The position numbers and the translations under genes were made by a program. A stretch of 64,000 nt of DNA from Rhodococcus sp. 14-2483-1-2 (lineage in GTDB: Bacteria; Actinomycetota; Actinomycetes; Mycobacteriales; Mycobacteriaceae), in the NCBI RefSeq assembly GCF_002259405.1, contig NZ_NPFW01000022.1, positions 806,001-870,000 on the forward strand, given 5' to 3'. The notes beneath the pieces are model-generated. The model searched no databases, was not told the origin of the DNA, and was given only the letters and a program-made list of their open reading frames with translations. Below, one piece after another: positions 41,412-49,860 of the stretch. Each line of letters opens with the position of its first letter. Positions within the stretch are counted from its first letter, which is position 1.

Positions 41412-41449
41412 AGACTAAGCCCCCCGCCGATATCTGCACAAGTTATTTT
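41412..41449 (-). promoter_or_regulatory. WhiB7-autoregulated promoter
   Basis: Minus strand: AAAATAA (41443-41449), then TTGTGC (-35, 41436-41441) and TAGTCT (-10, 41412-41417) 18 bases apart. The AT-rich block just upstream of the -35 is the WhiB7-SigA recognition arrangement described in mycobacteria. About 70 bases before the uORF. Confidence 0.7.
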
Positions 41450-41486
41450 CTACCTGCGGTTTTGCGGAGATTTCCCTACCTTCGCG

Positions 41487-43610
41487 TCACGTGTCCGAGG
41501 CCCGCACCACGGTGAGGACTTCTTCTCCGAACCGTTCCAGTTTCTTGGCCCCGATTCCCGGAATCGCCACCAGCCCACGCTCGTCCTGCGGTTGCTGTTC
41601 CGCGATGGCCGTCAGCGTGTTGTCGCTGAACACCACGTACGCGGGCACCTTGAGTTCGCGGGACTTGTCCAATCTCCACGACTTCAGCGCGTCGAGCAGG
41701 GCGATGTCGACGTTCGACGGGCAACTGTCGCATCGACCGAGCATGGTCGCGGACGTGCCGATCAGGGGCTTGCCGCACAACCGGCACTTGGGACCGGACT
41801 TCTTGGCGGCAGGCGCGGCGATACGCGAGGCCGGTGAGTCCTCGGGAATCAGACCGTTGAGAAACCTCGACCGGCGCCGCGATTTGCGTCCGCCCTCGTT
41901 GCGGGCCAGCGCCCAGGACAGGTGCAGGTGGACGCGAGCTCGCGTGACACCGACGTAGAGGAGCCTGCGTTCCTCCTCGACGGCCGCCTCGTTGTTGGCG
42001 CTGGGGTCGTTGCCGATCGCGTGCGAGATCGGCAACGTGCCGTCGGCGAGACCGACGATGAACACCGCGTCCCACTCGAGACCCTTCGCAGCATGCAGCG
42101 AGGCGAGGGTGACGCCCTGGACCGTCGGTGGATGCCGCGCCTCGGCACGTGCGGCGAGCTCCCCCAACAATTTCTCGAGGGTCAGCTCCGGCTCGTGCAC
42201 CAGAAGTTCTTCGGTGAGCTGCACCAGACCGCCGAGCGAGGCCCACTTCTCGCGGGCCTGCGCGCCCGTCGGCTCGGTCGCCGTCAGTCCGAGCGGGGCC
42301 AGCACCGCTCGCACCAGAGCCGGTAGTCCCTCGCCCGCCTGCGCGCCGTCGGGCAGATCGTCTCGACCGCCTGCCTGCCGCAGCGCGTTGACTCCCTGCC
42401 GCACCTCGGGTCTGGTGAAGAATCCCTCGCCGCCGCGCACCTGATAGGGAATCTTCAGCTCGGTCAACGCCTGTTCGTGTGCCTCCGACTGTGCGTTGAT
42501 GCGGTACAGAATTGCGATCTCGGCCGGCTCGACGCCCTTCGAGATCAGCCTCTTGACCGCACGCGCCACACCGTCGGCTTCCGCAGGCTCGTCGTCGTAC
42601 TCGAAGAACTCCGGCTCGGGTCCCGGCTCACGCTGACCGATCAATTGCAGTCGGGTGCCGGCGATGCGACCGCGAGCGGCTCCGATGACGCGGTTCGCCA
42701 GCGACACCACCTCGGGCGTCGAACGGTAGTCGCGCTCGAGCCGAACCACAGTGGCCTCGGGGTACTTCCGTGAGAAGTCGAGTAGATACCGCGGAGATGC
42801 GCCGGTGAAGGAATAGATGGTCTGGTTCGCGTCGCCGACGACGGTGAGATCGTCACGCTCGCCCACCCAGGCGTCGAGCACCCGCTGCTGCAACGGCGTC
42901 ACGTCCTGGTACTCGTCGACGACGAAGCAGCGGTAGCGCTCGCGGAACTCGTCGGCCACCGACGAATGTTCTTCCAGCGCGGCGGCCGTGTGCAGCAGAA
43001 GGTCGTCGAAATCGAGCAACATCCCATCGCCGCCGCGGGACTTGAGCTCTTCGTAGCCGGCGTACACGGCGGCGACCTTGTTCGCGTCCATCGGAACGTC
43101 ACGGCGATTGCTCGCCGCGATGCGTGGATAGTCCTCGGGTGCGATCAACGATCCCTTGGCCCATTCGATCTCTCCCGCGAGATCACGGATCGCGTCCGTG
43201 GACGTCGACACCCCGGCGCGGTTCGCCGCCTGCGAGACGACGGTGAACTTGCGATCGAGAAGCTGCCACCCGGTGTCGCCGACCACCTGCGGCCAGAAGT
43301 ACTTGAGCTGGCGCATGGCCGCGGCGTGGAACGTGCGAGCCTGCACCGGAGGACCGTCTCCCCCGACGCCGAGCTCGCGCAGACGGCCACGCATCTCGCC
43401 GGCCGCGCGCGCGGTGAACGTCACCGCCAGCACCTGCCCCGAGGACACGTGCCCGGCCGAGACGAGATGGGCGATGCGTCGGGTGATCGTGCGCGTCTTT
43501 CCCGTGCCTGCACCGGCCAGAACGCAGACCGGGCCGCGGGGAGCCAGTACCGCCGCGGATTGCTCCGGATCGAGTCCGGCGGTCATCGCGTCGTCAGCCA
43601 TGAGGTCCAT
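41487..43610 (-). CDS. uvrD2: ATP-dependent DNA helicase UvrD2
   Basis: 707 residues, superfamily 1 helicase. Walker A LAGAGTGKTRTITRRI, motif II VVDEYQDVTPLQQ, motif III VVGDANQTIYSFTGASPRYL, motif V VTLASLHAAKGLEWDAVFIVGL, motif VI EERRLLYVGVTRAR. UvrD2-specific C-terminus: a tetracysteine knuckle (CRLCGKP and CDSC) and an HRDC domain (~620-700). It is the Rv3198c type, essential in M. tuberculosis for its helicase body. Two close ATGs (43610, 43601) are possible; neither has a clear ribosome site. Confidence 0.95.
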   Translation of the reverse strand: MDLMADDAMTAGLDPEQSAAVLAPRGPVCVLAGAGTGKTRTITRRIAHLVSAGHVSSGQVLAVTFTARAAGEMRGRLRELGVGGDGPPVQARTFHAAAMRQLKYFWPQVVGDTGWQLLDRKFTVVSQAANRAGVSTSTDAIRDLAGEIEWAKGSLIAPEDYPRIAASNRRDVPMDANKVAAVYAGYEELKSRGGDGMLLDFDDLLLHTAAALEEHSSVADEFRERYRCFVVDEYQDVTPLQQRVLDAWVGERDDLTVVGDANQTIYSFTGASPRYLLDFSRKYPEATVVRLERDYRSTPEVVSLANRVIGAARGRIAGTRLQLIGQREPGPEPEFFEYDDEPAEADGVARAVKRLISKGVEPAEIAILYRINAQSEAHEQALTELKIPYQVRGGEGFFTRPEVRQGVNALRQAGGRDDLPDGAQAGEGLPALVRAVLAPLGLTATEPTGAQAREKWASLGGLVQLTEELLVHEPELTLEKLLGELAARAEARHPPTVQGVTLASLHAAKGLEWDAVFIVGLADGTLPISHAIGNDPSANNEAAVEEERRLLYVGVTRARVHLHLSWALARNEGGRKSRRRSRFLNGLIPEDSPASRIAAPAAKKSGPKCRLCGKPLIGTSATMLGRCDSCPSNVDIALLDALKSWRLDKSRELKVPAYVVFSDNTLTAIAEQQPQDERGLVAIPGIGAKKLERFGEEVLTVVRASDT

Positions 43611-43718
43611 TGTGTCAGTGCGTACCGACAGTTCCACCCGGGGCCGAACCGGGCGGCGAGTCGGCCGATGCAGGTGTCGGTCGGAACAATCGGGTCGGCG
43701 CTCCTGTTGACTGTTGGC

Positions 43719-43988
43719 GTGACCACTACCGAGAACACCCCGCAGACCCCGGCCGCGCTGACCGTCTACTCCACCACGTGGTGCGGTTACTGCCGTCGGC
43801 TCAAGACCCAGCTCGACCAGGCCGGAATCGAGTACGCCGAGATCGACATCGAGCAGAACCCGGAGTCGGCCGACTTCGTCGGCAGCGTCAACAACGGCAA
43901 CCATGTGGTGCCCACCGTGCTCTTCGCCGACGGATCGACGGCGACGAACCCCACTCTGGCCGAGGTCAAGCGCGCACTGTCGCTCTGA
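43719..43988 (+). CDS. mrx1: Mycoredoxin (glutaredoxin-like)
   Basis: 89 residues. Thioredoxin-fold with YSTTWCGYCRRLKTQL (active Cys22 and Cys25), cis-Pro in HVVPTVLF, and ending TLAEVKRALSL. Mycoredoxin-1 uses mycothiol to reduce mixed disulfides. GTG 43719 gives the right family start; the frame upstream lies antisense to uvrD2. Position between uvrD2 and nudC is the M. tuberculosis arrangement (Rv3198A). Confidence 0.93.
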   Translation: MTTTENTPQTPAALTVYSTTWCGYCRRLKTQLDQAGIEYAEIDIEQNPESADFVGSVNNGNHVVPTVLFADGSTATNPTLAEVKRALSL

Positions 43989-43994
43989 TCGGCG

Positions 43995-44903
43995 TCAGGC
44001 CGTCGCCGCCCACGCCTCGAGCATTCCCCGAGCGATGGAGATCGAGCCCGGGAGAAGCAACCGGGAGGTCGATTCCGATCCCCAGTCGCCCAGCTCGAGC
44101 GCGGCGAGAACTTCTGCTCGATCGAACCAATGGGCCTCGGCGATCTCGCCGTCCTGAAAGTGCAGCGGTTGCTCCGGGTCGGCGACGGCGGAGAACCCGA
44201 TCATCACCGAACGCGGAAACGGCCAGGGCTGGCTACCCAGATACTCGATGTCGGAGACGTCGAGGCCCACTTCTTCTCTGATCTCCCGCGTCACACAGGT
44301 TTCCAGCGATTCACCGGCCTCGACGAAGCCTGCCAGCACCGAGAAGCGACGCTCGGGCCACGCAGGTGCTCGCGCCAGCAGCACCCGATCGCCACCGTCG
44401 TGAACCAGACAGATCACCGCCGGATCGGTACGCGGGAATTCCTCGTGACCGGTGGACGTGCTCGTCCGCGACCACCCCGCGCTCGACGGAACCGACGGTG
44501 CACCGTCGAGTGAGCTGAACTGCGCGCTCGCATGCCAATTGAGGATCGCCAGGGCACCGGTCACCATCGACAACGCGTCGCTGTCCAGTCGATCACCGTC
44601 GGTACGCAAGTCGCCGACCGTGCCTGCCACGATCTCCACCCGGCGAGCCCACAGGTGTCGATCGCCGTGAATTCCGAGAAAGACCGCGTCGGCCGTCGGC
44701 TCGGCAGCGACGTCCGCGGCGGGGCCGAGCACCAGTCCGTTCTCGTCCACCGCGAATCTGCCTCTGCCGTCCACGTTCAGGATGCGAGCAGTCGGCCAAC
44801 CCGCTGCCAACGCTGCGGTGTCTCGGCGCAGTTCCTCTGCCCTGTTCAGTGGCGATCGGGACAGTCGAGGTGGGTGGGCGAGTTGGAAGTTCGGCACGCG
44901 CAC
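43995..44903 (-). CDS. nudC: NADH pyrophosphatase NudC-like, zinc-ribbon Cys lost
   Basis: 302 residues. Nudix box GFVEAGESLETCVTREIREEVGL and the NudC signature SQPWPFPRS downstream identify an NAD(H)/deNADding Nudix enzyme. The segment that normally holds two CxxC zinc pairs reads NWHASAQFSSLDGAPSVPSSAGWSR with no Cys. The enzyme would cleave NADH to NMNH and AMP. Convergent with the mycoredoxin gene; ATG start. Confidence 0.9.
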   Translation of the reverse strand: MRVPNFQLAHPPRLSRSPLNRAEELRRDTAALAAGWPTARILNVDGRGRFAVDENGLVLGPAADVAAEPTADAVFLGIHGDRHLWARRVEIVAGTVGDLRTDGDRLDSDALSMVTGALAILNWHASAQFSSLDGAPSVPSSAGWSRTSTSTGHEEFPRTDPAVICLVHDGGDRVLLARAPAWPERRFSVLAGFVEAGESLETCVTREIREEVGLDVSDIEYLGSQPWPFPRSVMIGFSAVADPEQPLHFQDGEIAEAHWFDRAEVLAALELGDWGSESTSRLLLPGSISIARGMLEAWAATA

Positions 44904-44921
44904 GACCCTACTTGGCCTCGC

Positions 44922-46025
44922 CTAGTCACCCACGCGACGGATGTAGAGCAAGCGATCGGATGCCTCGACTGCATCGACCTCAGGAGTGCCGACTCGGAAC
45001 AGTTTGCCGCCCCGCACCACTCCGAGAACGATGTCGGTGAGGTGCCGCGGAGATCCACCCACCTCGTCGCGTTCGACTTCGCGCTCGGCAATGGCGAAGC
45101 CTGCCTCCGGGGTCAACAGATCTTCGATCATCTCCACCACGGAGGGGGTCGACGTGGCGATCCCGAGCAGGCGGCCCGCAGTCTCCGAGGACACGACCAC
45201 CGAGTCGGCACCGGACTGACGCAGCAGGTGCGTGTTCTCCGCTTCTCTGATGGCCGCGACGATCTTGGCCTTCGGAGCGATCTCGCGGGCGGTCAGAGTC
45301 ACCAGCACCGCGGTGTCGTCCCGGTTGGTCGCGACGATGATGGCCGCCGCATGCTGAGCTCCGGTGAGTCTGAGCACGTCGGACTTGGTCGCCGAACCGT
45401 GAACGGTGACCAGGCCCAGGGCCGATGCGGCGTCGAGAACCGTCTGATCGGTGTCGACGACGACGATGTCGGACGCCGACACGCCGTCTCCGAGCATCGC
45501 GTCGACTGCGGTACGGCCCTTGGTGCCGAAACCGATGACCACGGTGTGATTGCGCACGCTGCGTCTCCATCGCTGAATTTTGAATGCCTGCCGGGACCGC
45601 TCGGTGAGAACCGACAGCGTGGTACCGACCAACAGAATGAGGAATAGGACCCGGAGGGGTGTGATGACCAGGATGTTGACCAGTCGCGCCGACGGGCTCA
45701 TCGGTGCGATATCGCCGTATCCCGTCGTCGACAGCGACACGGTTGCGTAGTAGAAGGCGTCCAGGAAGGACAATTCGCCGTTCTGGTTGTCGCTGTAACC
45801 GTCGCGATCGAGATAGACGACGAACGCCGCCAGGAACAGGATCCCCAGCGCCATCAGAACTCGCTTGTAGATGGCGCGCCACGGACTCGATTCCAGTTCG
45901 GGTACCCGGAGCACTCCCACGAGCGCGAAGTCGGGCTTGTCGGTCAGCGCGCCACTGTCGCTCAGGCGCGCCCGCAACCTACCTGCCACGTCGCCCGCCG
46001 AGGTACTCACCGAAGTCGAGATCAT
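44922..46025 (-). CDS. Potassium channel with RCK (TrkA-N/TrkA-C) domains
   Basis: 367 residues. A short cytoplasmic start, membrane segment at ~60-80, pore helix with selectivity filter TTGYGDIAP, inner helix, then an RCK-N Rossmann domain beginning TVVIGFGTKGRTAVDAMLGDG and an RCK-C domain to the end. Two-TM ligand-gated plan, like Rv3200c. Likely gates potassium flux in response to cytosolic ligands. Follows nudC upstream by a short gap. Confidence 0.9.
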   Translation of the reverse strand: MISTSVSTSAGDVAGRLRARLSDSGALTDKPDFALVGVLRVPELESSPWRAIYKRVLMALGILFLAAFVVYLDRDGYSDNQNGELSFLDAFYYATVSLSTTGYGDIAPMSPSARLVNILVITPLRVLFLILLVGTTLSVLTERSRQAFKIQRWRRSVRNHTVVIGFGTKGRTAVDAMLGDGVSASDIVVVDTDQTVLDAASALGLVTVHGSATKSDVLRLTGAQHAAAIIVATNRDDTAVLVTLTAREIAPKAKIVAAIREAENTHLLRQSGADSVVVSSETAGRLLGIATSTPSVVEMIEDLLTPEAGFAIAEREVERDEVGGSPRHLTDIVLGVVRGGKLFRVGTPEVDAVEASDRLLYIRRVGD

Positions 46026-46088
46026 TCACGGCACGCAGCGTAACCCCATGCCAGGCTTCTGTGCCGACGACGCTGGGTGTGGCACGGT

Positions 46089-46481
46089 ATGGGCATGACA
46101 CAGAGATCGAGTCAGGCAGCCGCACTGCGCCTCGCGGGACTGCTGGCCGGAGCGGGAGTTCTGCACTTCGCCACGCCGAAGTTCTTCGATGCCCAGGTAC
46201 CGACGGCCCTGCCCGGCTCGGCGCGGACCTACACGCAGGTCTCGGGCGTCGCCGAACTCGCCGTGGCCGCAACGCTTGCCGCACCGCGGACCCGTCGACT
46301 GGGCGGTGCACTCGCAGCGGCCCTGTTCGTCGTGGTCTTCCCCGCCAACATCAACCTGGCGTGGAAGTACGTGCAGAGCCCCAAGACCTCGCCGGCTCTC
46401 AAAGCAGCGATGCTCGCCCGACTTCCGCTGCAGATCCCACTGGTCACCGAGGCTCTGAAGGCTCGCCGGAACGCACCGTAG
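46089..46481 (+). CDS. DoxX-like small membrane protein
   Basis: About 130 residues with four membrane segments: LRLAGLLAGAGVLHFATPKFFDAQVPTALPG at the start is typical of DoxX/YphA-type proteins, with GVAELAVAATLAAPRTRRLGGALAAALFVVVFPANINLAW following. Function unknown; relatives act in thiosulfate oxidation or redox stress. ATG 46089 or 46095 are both possible. The 3' end overlaps adnB by 38 bp convergently. Confidence 0.75.
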   Translation: MGMTQRSSQAAALRLAGLLAGAGVLHFATPKFFDAQVPTALPGSARTYTQVSGVAELAVAATLAAPRTRRLGGALAAALFVVVFPANINLAWKYVQSPKTSPALKAAMLARLPLQIPLVTEALKARRNAP

Positions 46482-49400
46482 CCCCCGGCCGCTCGGACCC
46501 GGCCGGCCCCTCGAGCAGCTGGGCCAATTCCGTTGCGTCCGGCAGGTTCTCGGGCGAGATGGTGTGACCGCTGCGCACGTAGTGGAACGCTGCGCGCACT
46601 CGATCGAGCGGAACCGGTTCGGTGCGCCCGATCGACATCAGCTCGGCCCACGCCAGCCGGTAGGCCGCAAGCTGCATCGCCACCGCCCGCCGCTCCGACG
46701 CCGTCGGCTCTGCGCCCGTCTTCCAGTCGACGACGGTCCAACCGCCGTCCGGGTCAGCGAAGACTGCGTCGATGCGCCCGCGCAGTACTGTTCCCGCCAC
46801 GGAGGTCTCGAACGGCACTTCCACTTCGACGGGGCTGCGGAGCGACCAGTCCGATTCGAGAAACGCCTGCTGGAGGGTTTCGAGGTCCACGTCGGCCGAG
46901 GCCCCGGTGTCGGCCGAGCCCGGCAATTCGTCGAGGTCGAGCAGTCGGGTCGCGCCGAACCGCCGCTCGATCCAGGCGTGAAACGCGGTTCCTCTACGCG
47001 CCAACGGGTTCGGCGGGAACGGGAGCGGCCGCCGCAGGCGCGACGCCAACGCATCGGGGTCCGCCGCGAGGTCGACCAGCTGCGTCACCGACAGGTTGCC
47101 GGGAAGAGCGACGTCGACTCCCGCGACCGATCTCGCGGCCCGCTCGGCCAGCAGAGTATCGACGTCCGCGGCCCAGTTCTCGGGGTCGTCCTGGGTTCGA
47201 TCCTGGTCGCCGTCACGCTCTTCGCTCGGTGTGGCCGAGACATCTGCCAGCGCGCGCAGTACCTCCTGCGCACCGCTCTCGATTGCTCCGCGTCTGGGAC
47301 CGAGTGGATCGCGTGGCCAGGACGCGGTGTGCGGTACCGCCCCGAGCGGGTTCGACGCCCCGTCGTCCGGGGCCGGGGCCCACTGCTCGATCACTGCTGT
47401 GTCGGCGAATTGCTCGATGTGCGTGTGCAACTCGTCGAGAAATTCCGATGGCCCACGCGGCTTCGTGGCGGTCTCGTCCCAGTGATGCGCAGATACCAGC
47501 AGCACCCGTTCGGTTCGGGTGAGTGCCACGTAGAACAGTCGGCGATCCTCGGCGAGTCGACGCCTCGCCAGCGCATCCTTGTGACCCTTGACGGCGTCCT
47601 CGAGGTCCTTGCGGTTGTGCAGCCGGTCGAGTTCGAGAACCGGAACCCCTTCCGAGCCTTCGCCGTCGAGTGCGCGGTCACCGCGCAACGACGGCGGCAG
47701 CTCGGCCATCGCCCCGAGCCAGGTCGAGGATGCGTTCGAGGACGGGAACACGCCCTTCGCCACGTGCGGGACCGCCACCAACTCCCATTCGAGGCCTTTC
47801 GCAGAATGGACGGTGAGCACCTGCACGCGATGGGGGGCGACATCGACCTCTCCGGGGGCGAGGCCGTCCTCGACCGTCTCCGCAGCGGCGAGGAACGACA
47901 GGAATCCGGTGACCGTGGCGGACGGATTGTCGGCGTAATCGGCCACCACATGGGCGAATTCGTCGAGATGTTCACGACCGACCGCACCGTCGGTGCTGAT
48001 CGGTGTGCGGGCCTGAGCTTCGACACCGATGCCCATGATCCGTTCGATGTCGCCGACCAATTCCGTCAGCGGCTGACCGATTCGATCGCGCAGTAGGTGC
48101 AGCTCGCCTGCCAGGGCGACGATCCGGCGATGCCCCACCTCCGAGTACCGCTCGGCCGGACCGGGATCGGCTATCGCGTCGGCCAGGCCGGCCTGCTCCG
48201 ACTGCTCGCCGGGCAGGGCGCTACCGAGCGCCGCATCGAGTGCCTCCGGGTCGTCGACGCGCCCCGCGGTGCCGTAACCGCCGCGGATCTCGAGTTCTCG
48301 GGCCCGCTGCGAGAGTGCCCGCAGATCCGTCGGCCCGATCTGCCACCGAGAGCCGGTGAGGATGCGCATCGCCGAGCTACCGGCAGTGGGGTCGGCCACC
48401 AGCCGCAGCATCGCGATGATGTCGGCCACCTCGGGAACGTGCAGCAATCCACCGAGCCCGACGACCTCCACCGGCAACCCGCGGCTGCGCAGCACCTCCG
48501 CGATCGGCTCGGCATCGGCGTTGCGGCGCACCAGAACCGCGGCGGTGGGCGGGGTGCGATCCTGCTCCAGGGCAGCGCGGTACTCCCCCGCGATCCGGTC
48601 GGCGATCCACTCTCGTTCGTCAAGAACGGTGTCGGTGACGGCCAGTCGTACATCGCCGGGAACCGCACCCGGCCGGGCCCGCAAGGTCGGCACCGGCACA
48701 CCGACGCGGCGCAGTGGGTCGGTGATCAGGTTGGCCAGCGTCAAGGCCTCGGGCGGATTTCGCCAGCTGGTGAGCAGCTCGAGTCGAGGTGCCGGACTTC
48801 CGTCGGCCTTCGGAAAATCGGTGGCGAACCGAGGCAGATTTGCTGCCGATGCGCCGCGCCACCCGTAGATCGACTGCATCGGGTCGCCGACGGCGGTCAG
48901 GGCCAACTGCGGGTCGCTGCCGGAACCGAACAGAGACGACAACAGGACGCGTTGGGCATGCCCGGTGTCCTGGTACTCGTCGAGCAACACGAGCCGGAAG
49001 CGTTGCCGTTCGGCGATTCCCACCTCGGCATGCTCGGCAGCGACCCGCGCCGCCATCGACATCTGCGAGCCGAAATCCAGTGCGCCCTCGCGCCGCAGTG
49101 TCTGCGCCAGCCGTTCCACCAACGGCAACAACCCGATTCGTTGATGTTGCGCGTCGAGGATGTTCAGCAATTCCTTGGTGGGGCCGCCGCGTTGTCGCGG
49201 CCCCGGCCCGAGAGTGTGCACCAATTTCTCCAGCTCCACGTGCGCGTGGCGCAGATCCTCGGGATCGACCAGATGCTCGGCCAACTGACCGGAGAGTGCC
49301 AGTACGGCCTCGGTCACCGACGTGGGGTTGCGGTCGGTGTCGAGGTCGCCGTCCCAGGTACTGACGACACGGTGGGCCAGCTGCCACAGTTCGGTTTCCG

Positions 49401-49860
49401 AGAGCAGTGTCGCGGACGGTTCGATCGGCAACAACAAACCGTGCTCGGTGAGCAGTCGACCTGCATAGGAGTGATAGGTACTCACTTCCGGCTCGGCACC
49501 GAGGATTCGCTCGCGCAGTGCCAGGCTGGGGTCGAGTGCGCGCACCAGGTCGGATCCGGCCAGCCGAGCCAGCCGAGCTCTGATCCGAGAGGTCAACTGC
49601 TGTGCCGCTTTTCGGGTGAAGGTCAGACCCAGAACCTGATCCGGGTCGACGAAACCGTTGGCCACCATCCACACCACGCGGGCAGCCATGGTCTCGGTCT
49701 TGCCGGCACCTGCCCCCGCGACGACGAGTGTCGGGCCGGGCGGCGCTGCGATCACCGCGGCTTGTTCGTCGGTCGGTGGATGCTTCTGCCCGAGCGCCCG
49801 GGCGAGCTCGACCGGCGACACCCGCACCGAACCGGTCCGTGTCTTCGTCGATGACGTCAC
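46444..49860 (-). CDS. adnB: AdnAB helicase-nuclease, AdnB subunit
   Basis: 1138 residues. UvrD-type helicase with Walker A VVAGAGAGKTETMAARVVWM, motif II LLDEYQDTGHAQR, motif III AVGDPMQSIYGWRGASAANL, motif V VLTVHSAKGLEWELVAVPHV and motif VI LFYVALTRTERVL. The C-terminal RecB-like nuclease carries FHAWIERRFG and the catalytic VVDWKTG with QLAAYRLAW. No iron-sulfur Cys pattern is present. AdnAB resects DNA double-strand breaks in mycobacteria. GTG 49860 overlaps adnA stop by 4 bp. Confidence 0.95.
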   Translation of the reverse strand: MTSSTKTRTGSVRVSPVELARALGQKHPPTDEQAAVIAAPPGPTLVVAGAGAGKTETMAARVVWMVANGFVDPDQVLGLTFTRKAAQQLTSRIRARLARLAGSDLVRALDPSLALRERILGAEPEVSTYHSYAGRLLTEHGLLLPIEPSATLLSETELWQLAHRVVSTWDGDLDTDRNPTSVTEAVLALSGQLAEHLVDPEDLRHAHVELEKLVHTLGPGPRQRGGPTKELLNILDAQHQRIGLLPLVERLAQTLRREGALDFGSQMSMAARVAAEHAEVGIAERQRFRLVLLDEYQDTGHAQRVLLSSLFGSGSDPQLALTAVGDPMQSIYGWRGASAANLPRFATDFPKADGSPAPRLELLTSWRNPPEALTLANLITDPLRRVGVPVPTLRARPGAVPGDVRLAVTDTVLDEREWIADRIAGEYRAALEQDRTPPTAAVLVRRNADAEPIAEVLRSRGLPVEVVGLGGLLHVPEVADIIAMLRLVADPTAGSSAMRILTGSRWQIGPTDLRALSQRARELEIRGGYGTAGRVDDPEALDAALGSALPGEQSEQAGLADAIADPGPAERYSEVGHRRIVALAGELHLLRDRIGQPLTELVGDIERIMGIGVEAQARTPISTDGAVGREHLDEFAHVVADYADNPSATVTGFLSFLAAAETVEDGLAPGEVDVAPHRVQVLTVHSAKGLEWELVAVPHVAKGVFPSSNASSTWLGAMAELPPSLRGDRALDGEGSEGVPVLELDRLHNRKDLEDAVKGHKDALARRRLAEDRRLFYVALTRTERVLLVSAHHWDETATKPRGPSEFLDELHTHIEQFADTAVIEQWAPAPDDGASNPLGAVPHTASWPRDPLGPRRGAIESGAQEVLRALADVSATPSEERDGDQDRTQDDPENWAADVDTLLAERAARSVAGVDVALPGNLSVTQLVDLAADPDALASRLRRPLPFPPNPLARRGTAFHAWIERRFGATRLLDLDELPGSADTGASADVDLETLQQAFLESDWSLRSPVEVEVPFETSVAGTVLRGRIDAVFADPDGGWTVVDWKTGAEPTASERRAVAMQLAAYRLAWAELMSIGRTEPVPLDRVRAAFHYVRSGHTISPENLPDATELAQLLEGPAGSERPGATVRSGEPSEPR

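Noticed and set aside
46564..48096. 510-codon plus-strand open frame opposite adnB
   Set aside because: Shadow of adnB with no domain or ribosome site.
48097..49854. 585-codon open frame on the plus strand opposite adnB
   Set aside because: Antisense shadow of a high-GC gene with biased third positions; no recognisable protein, starts mid-gene.
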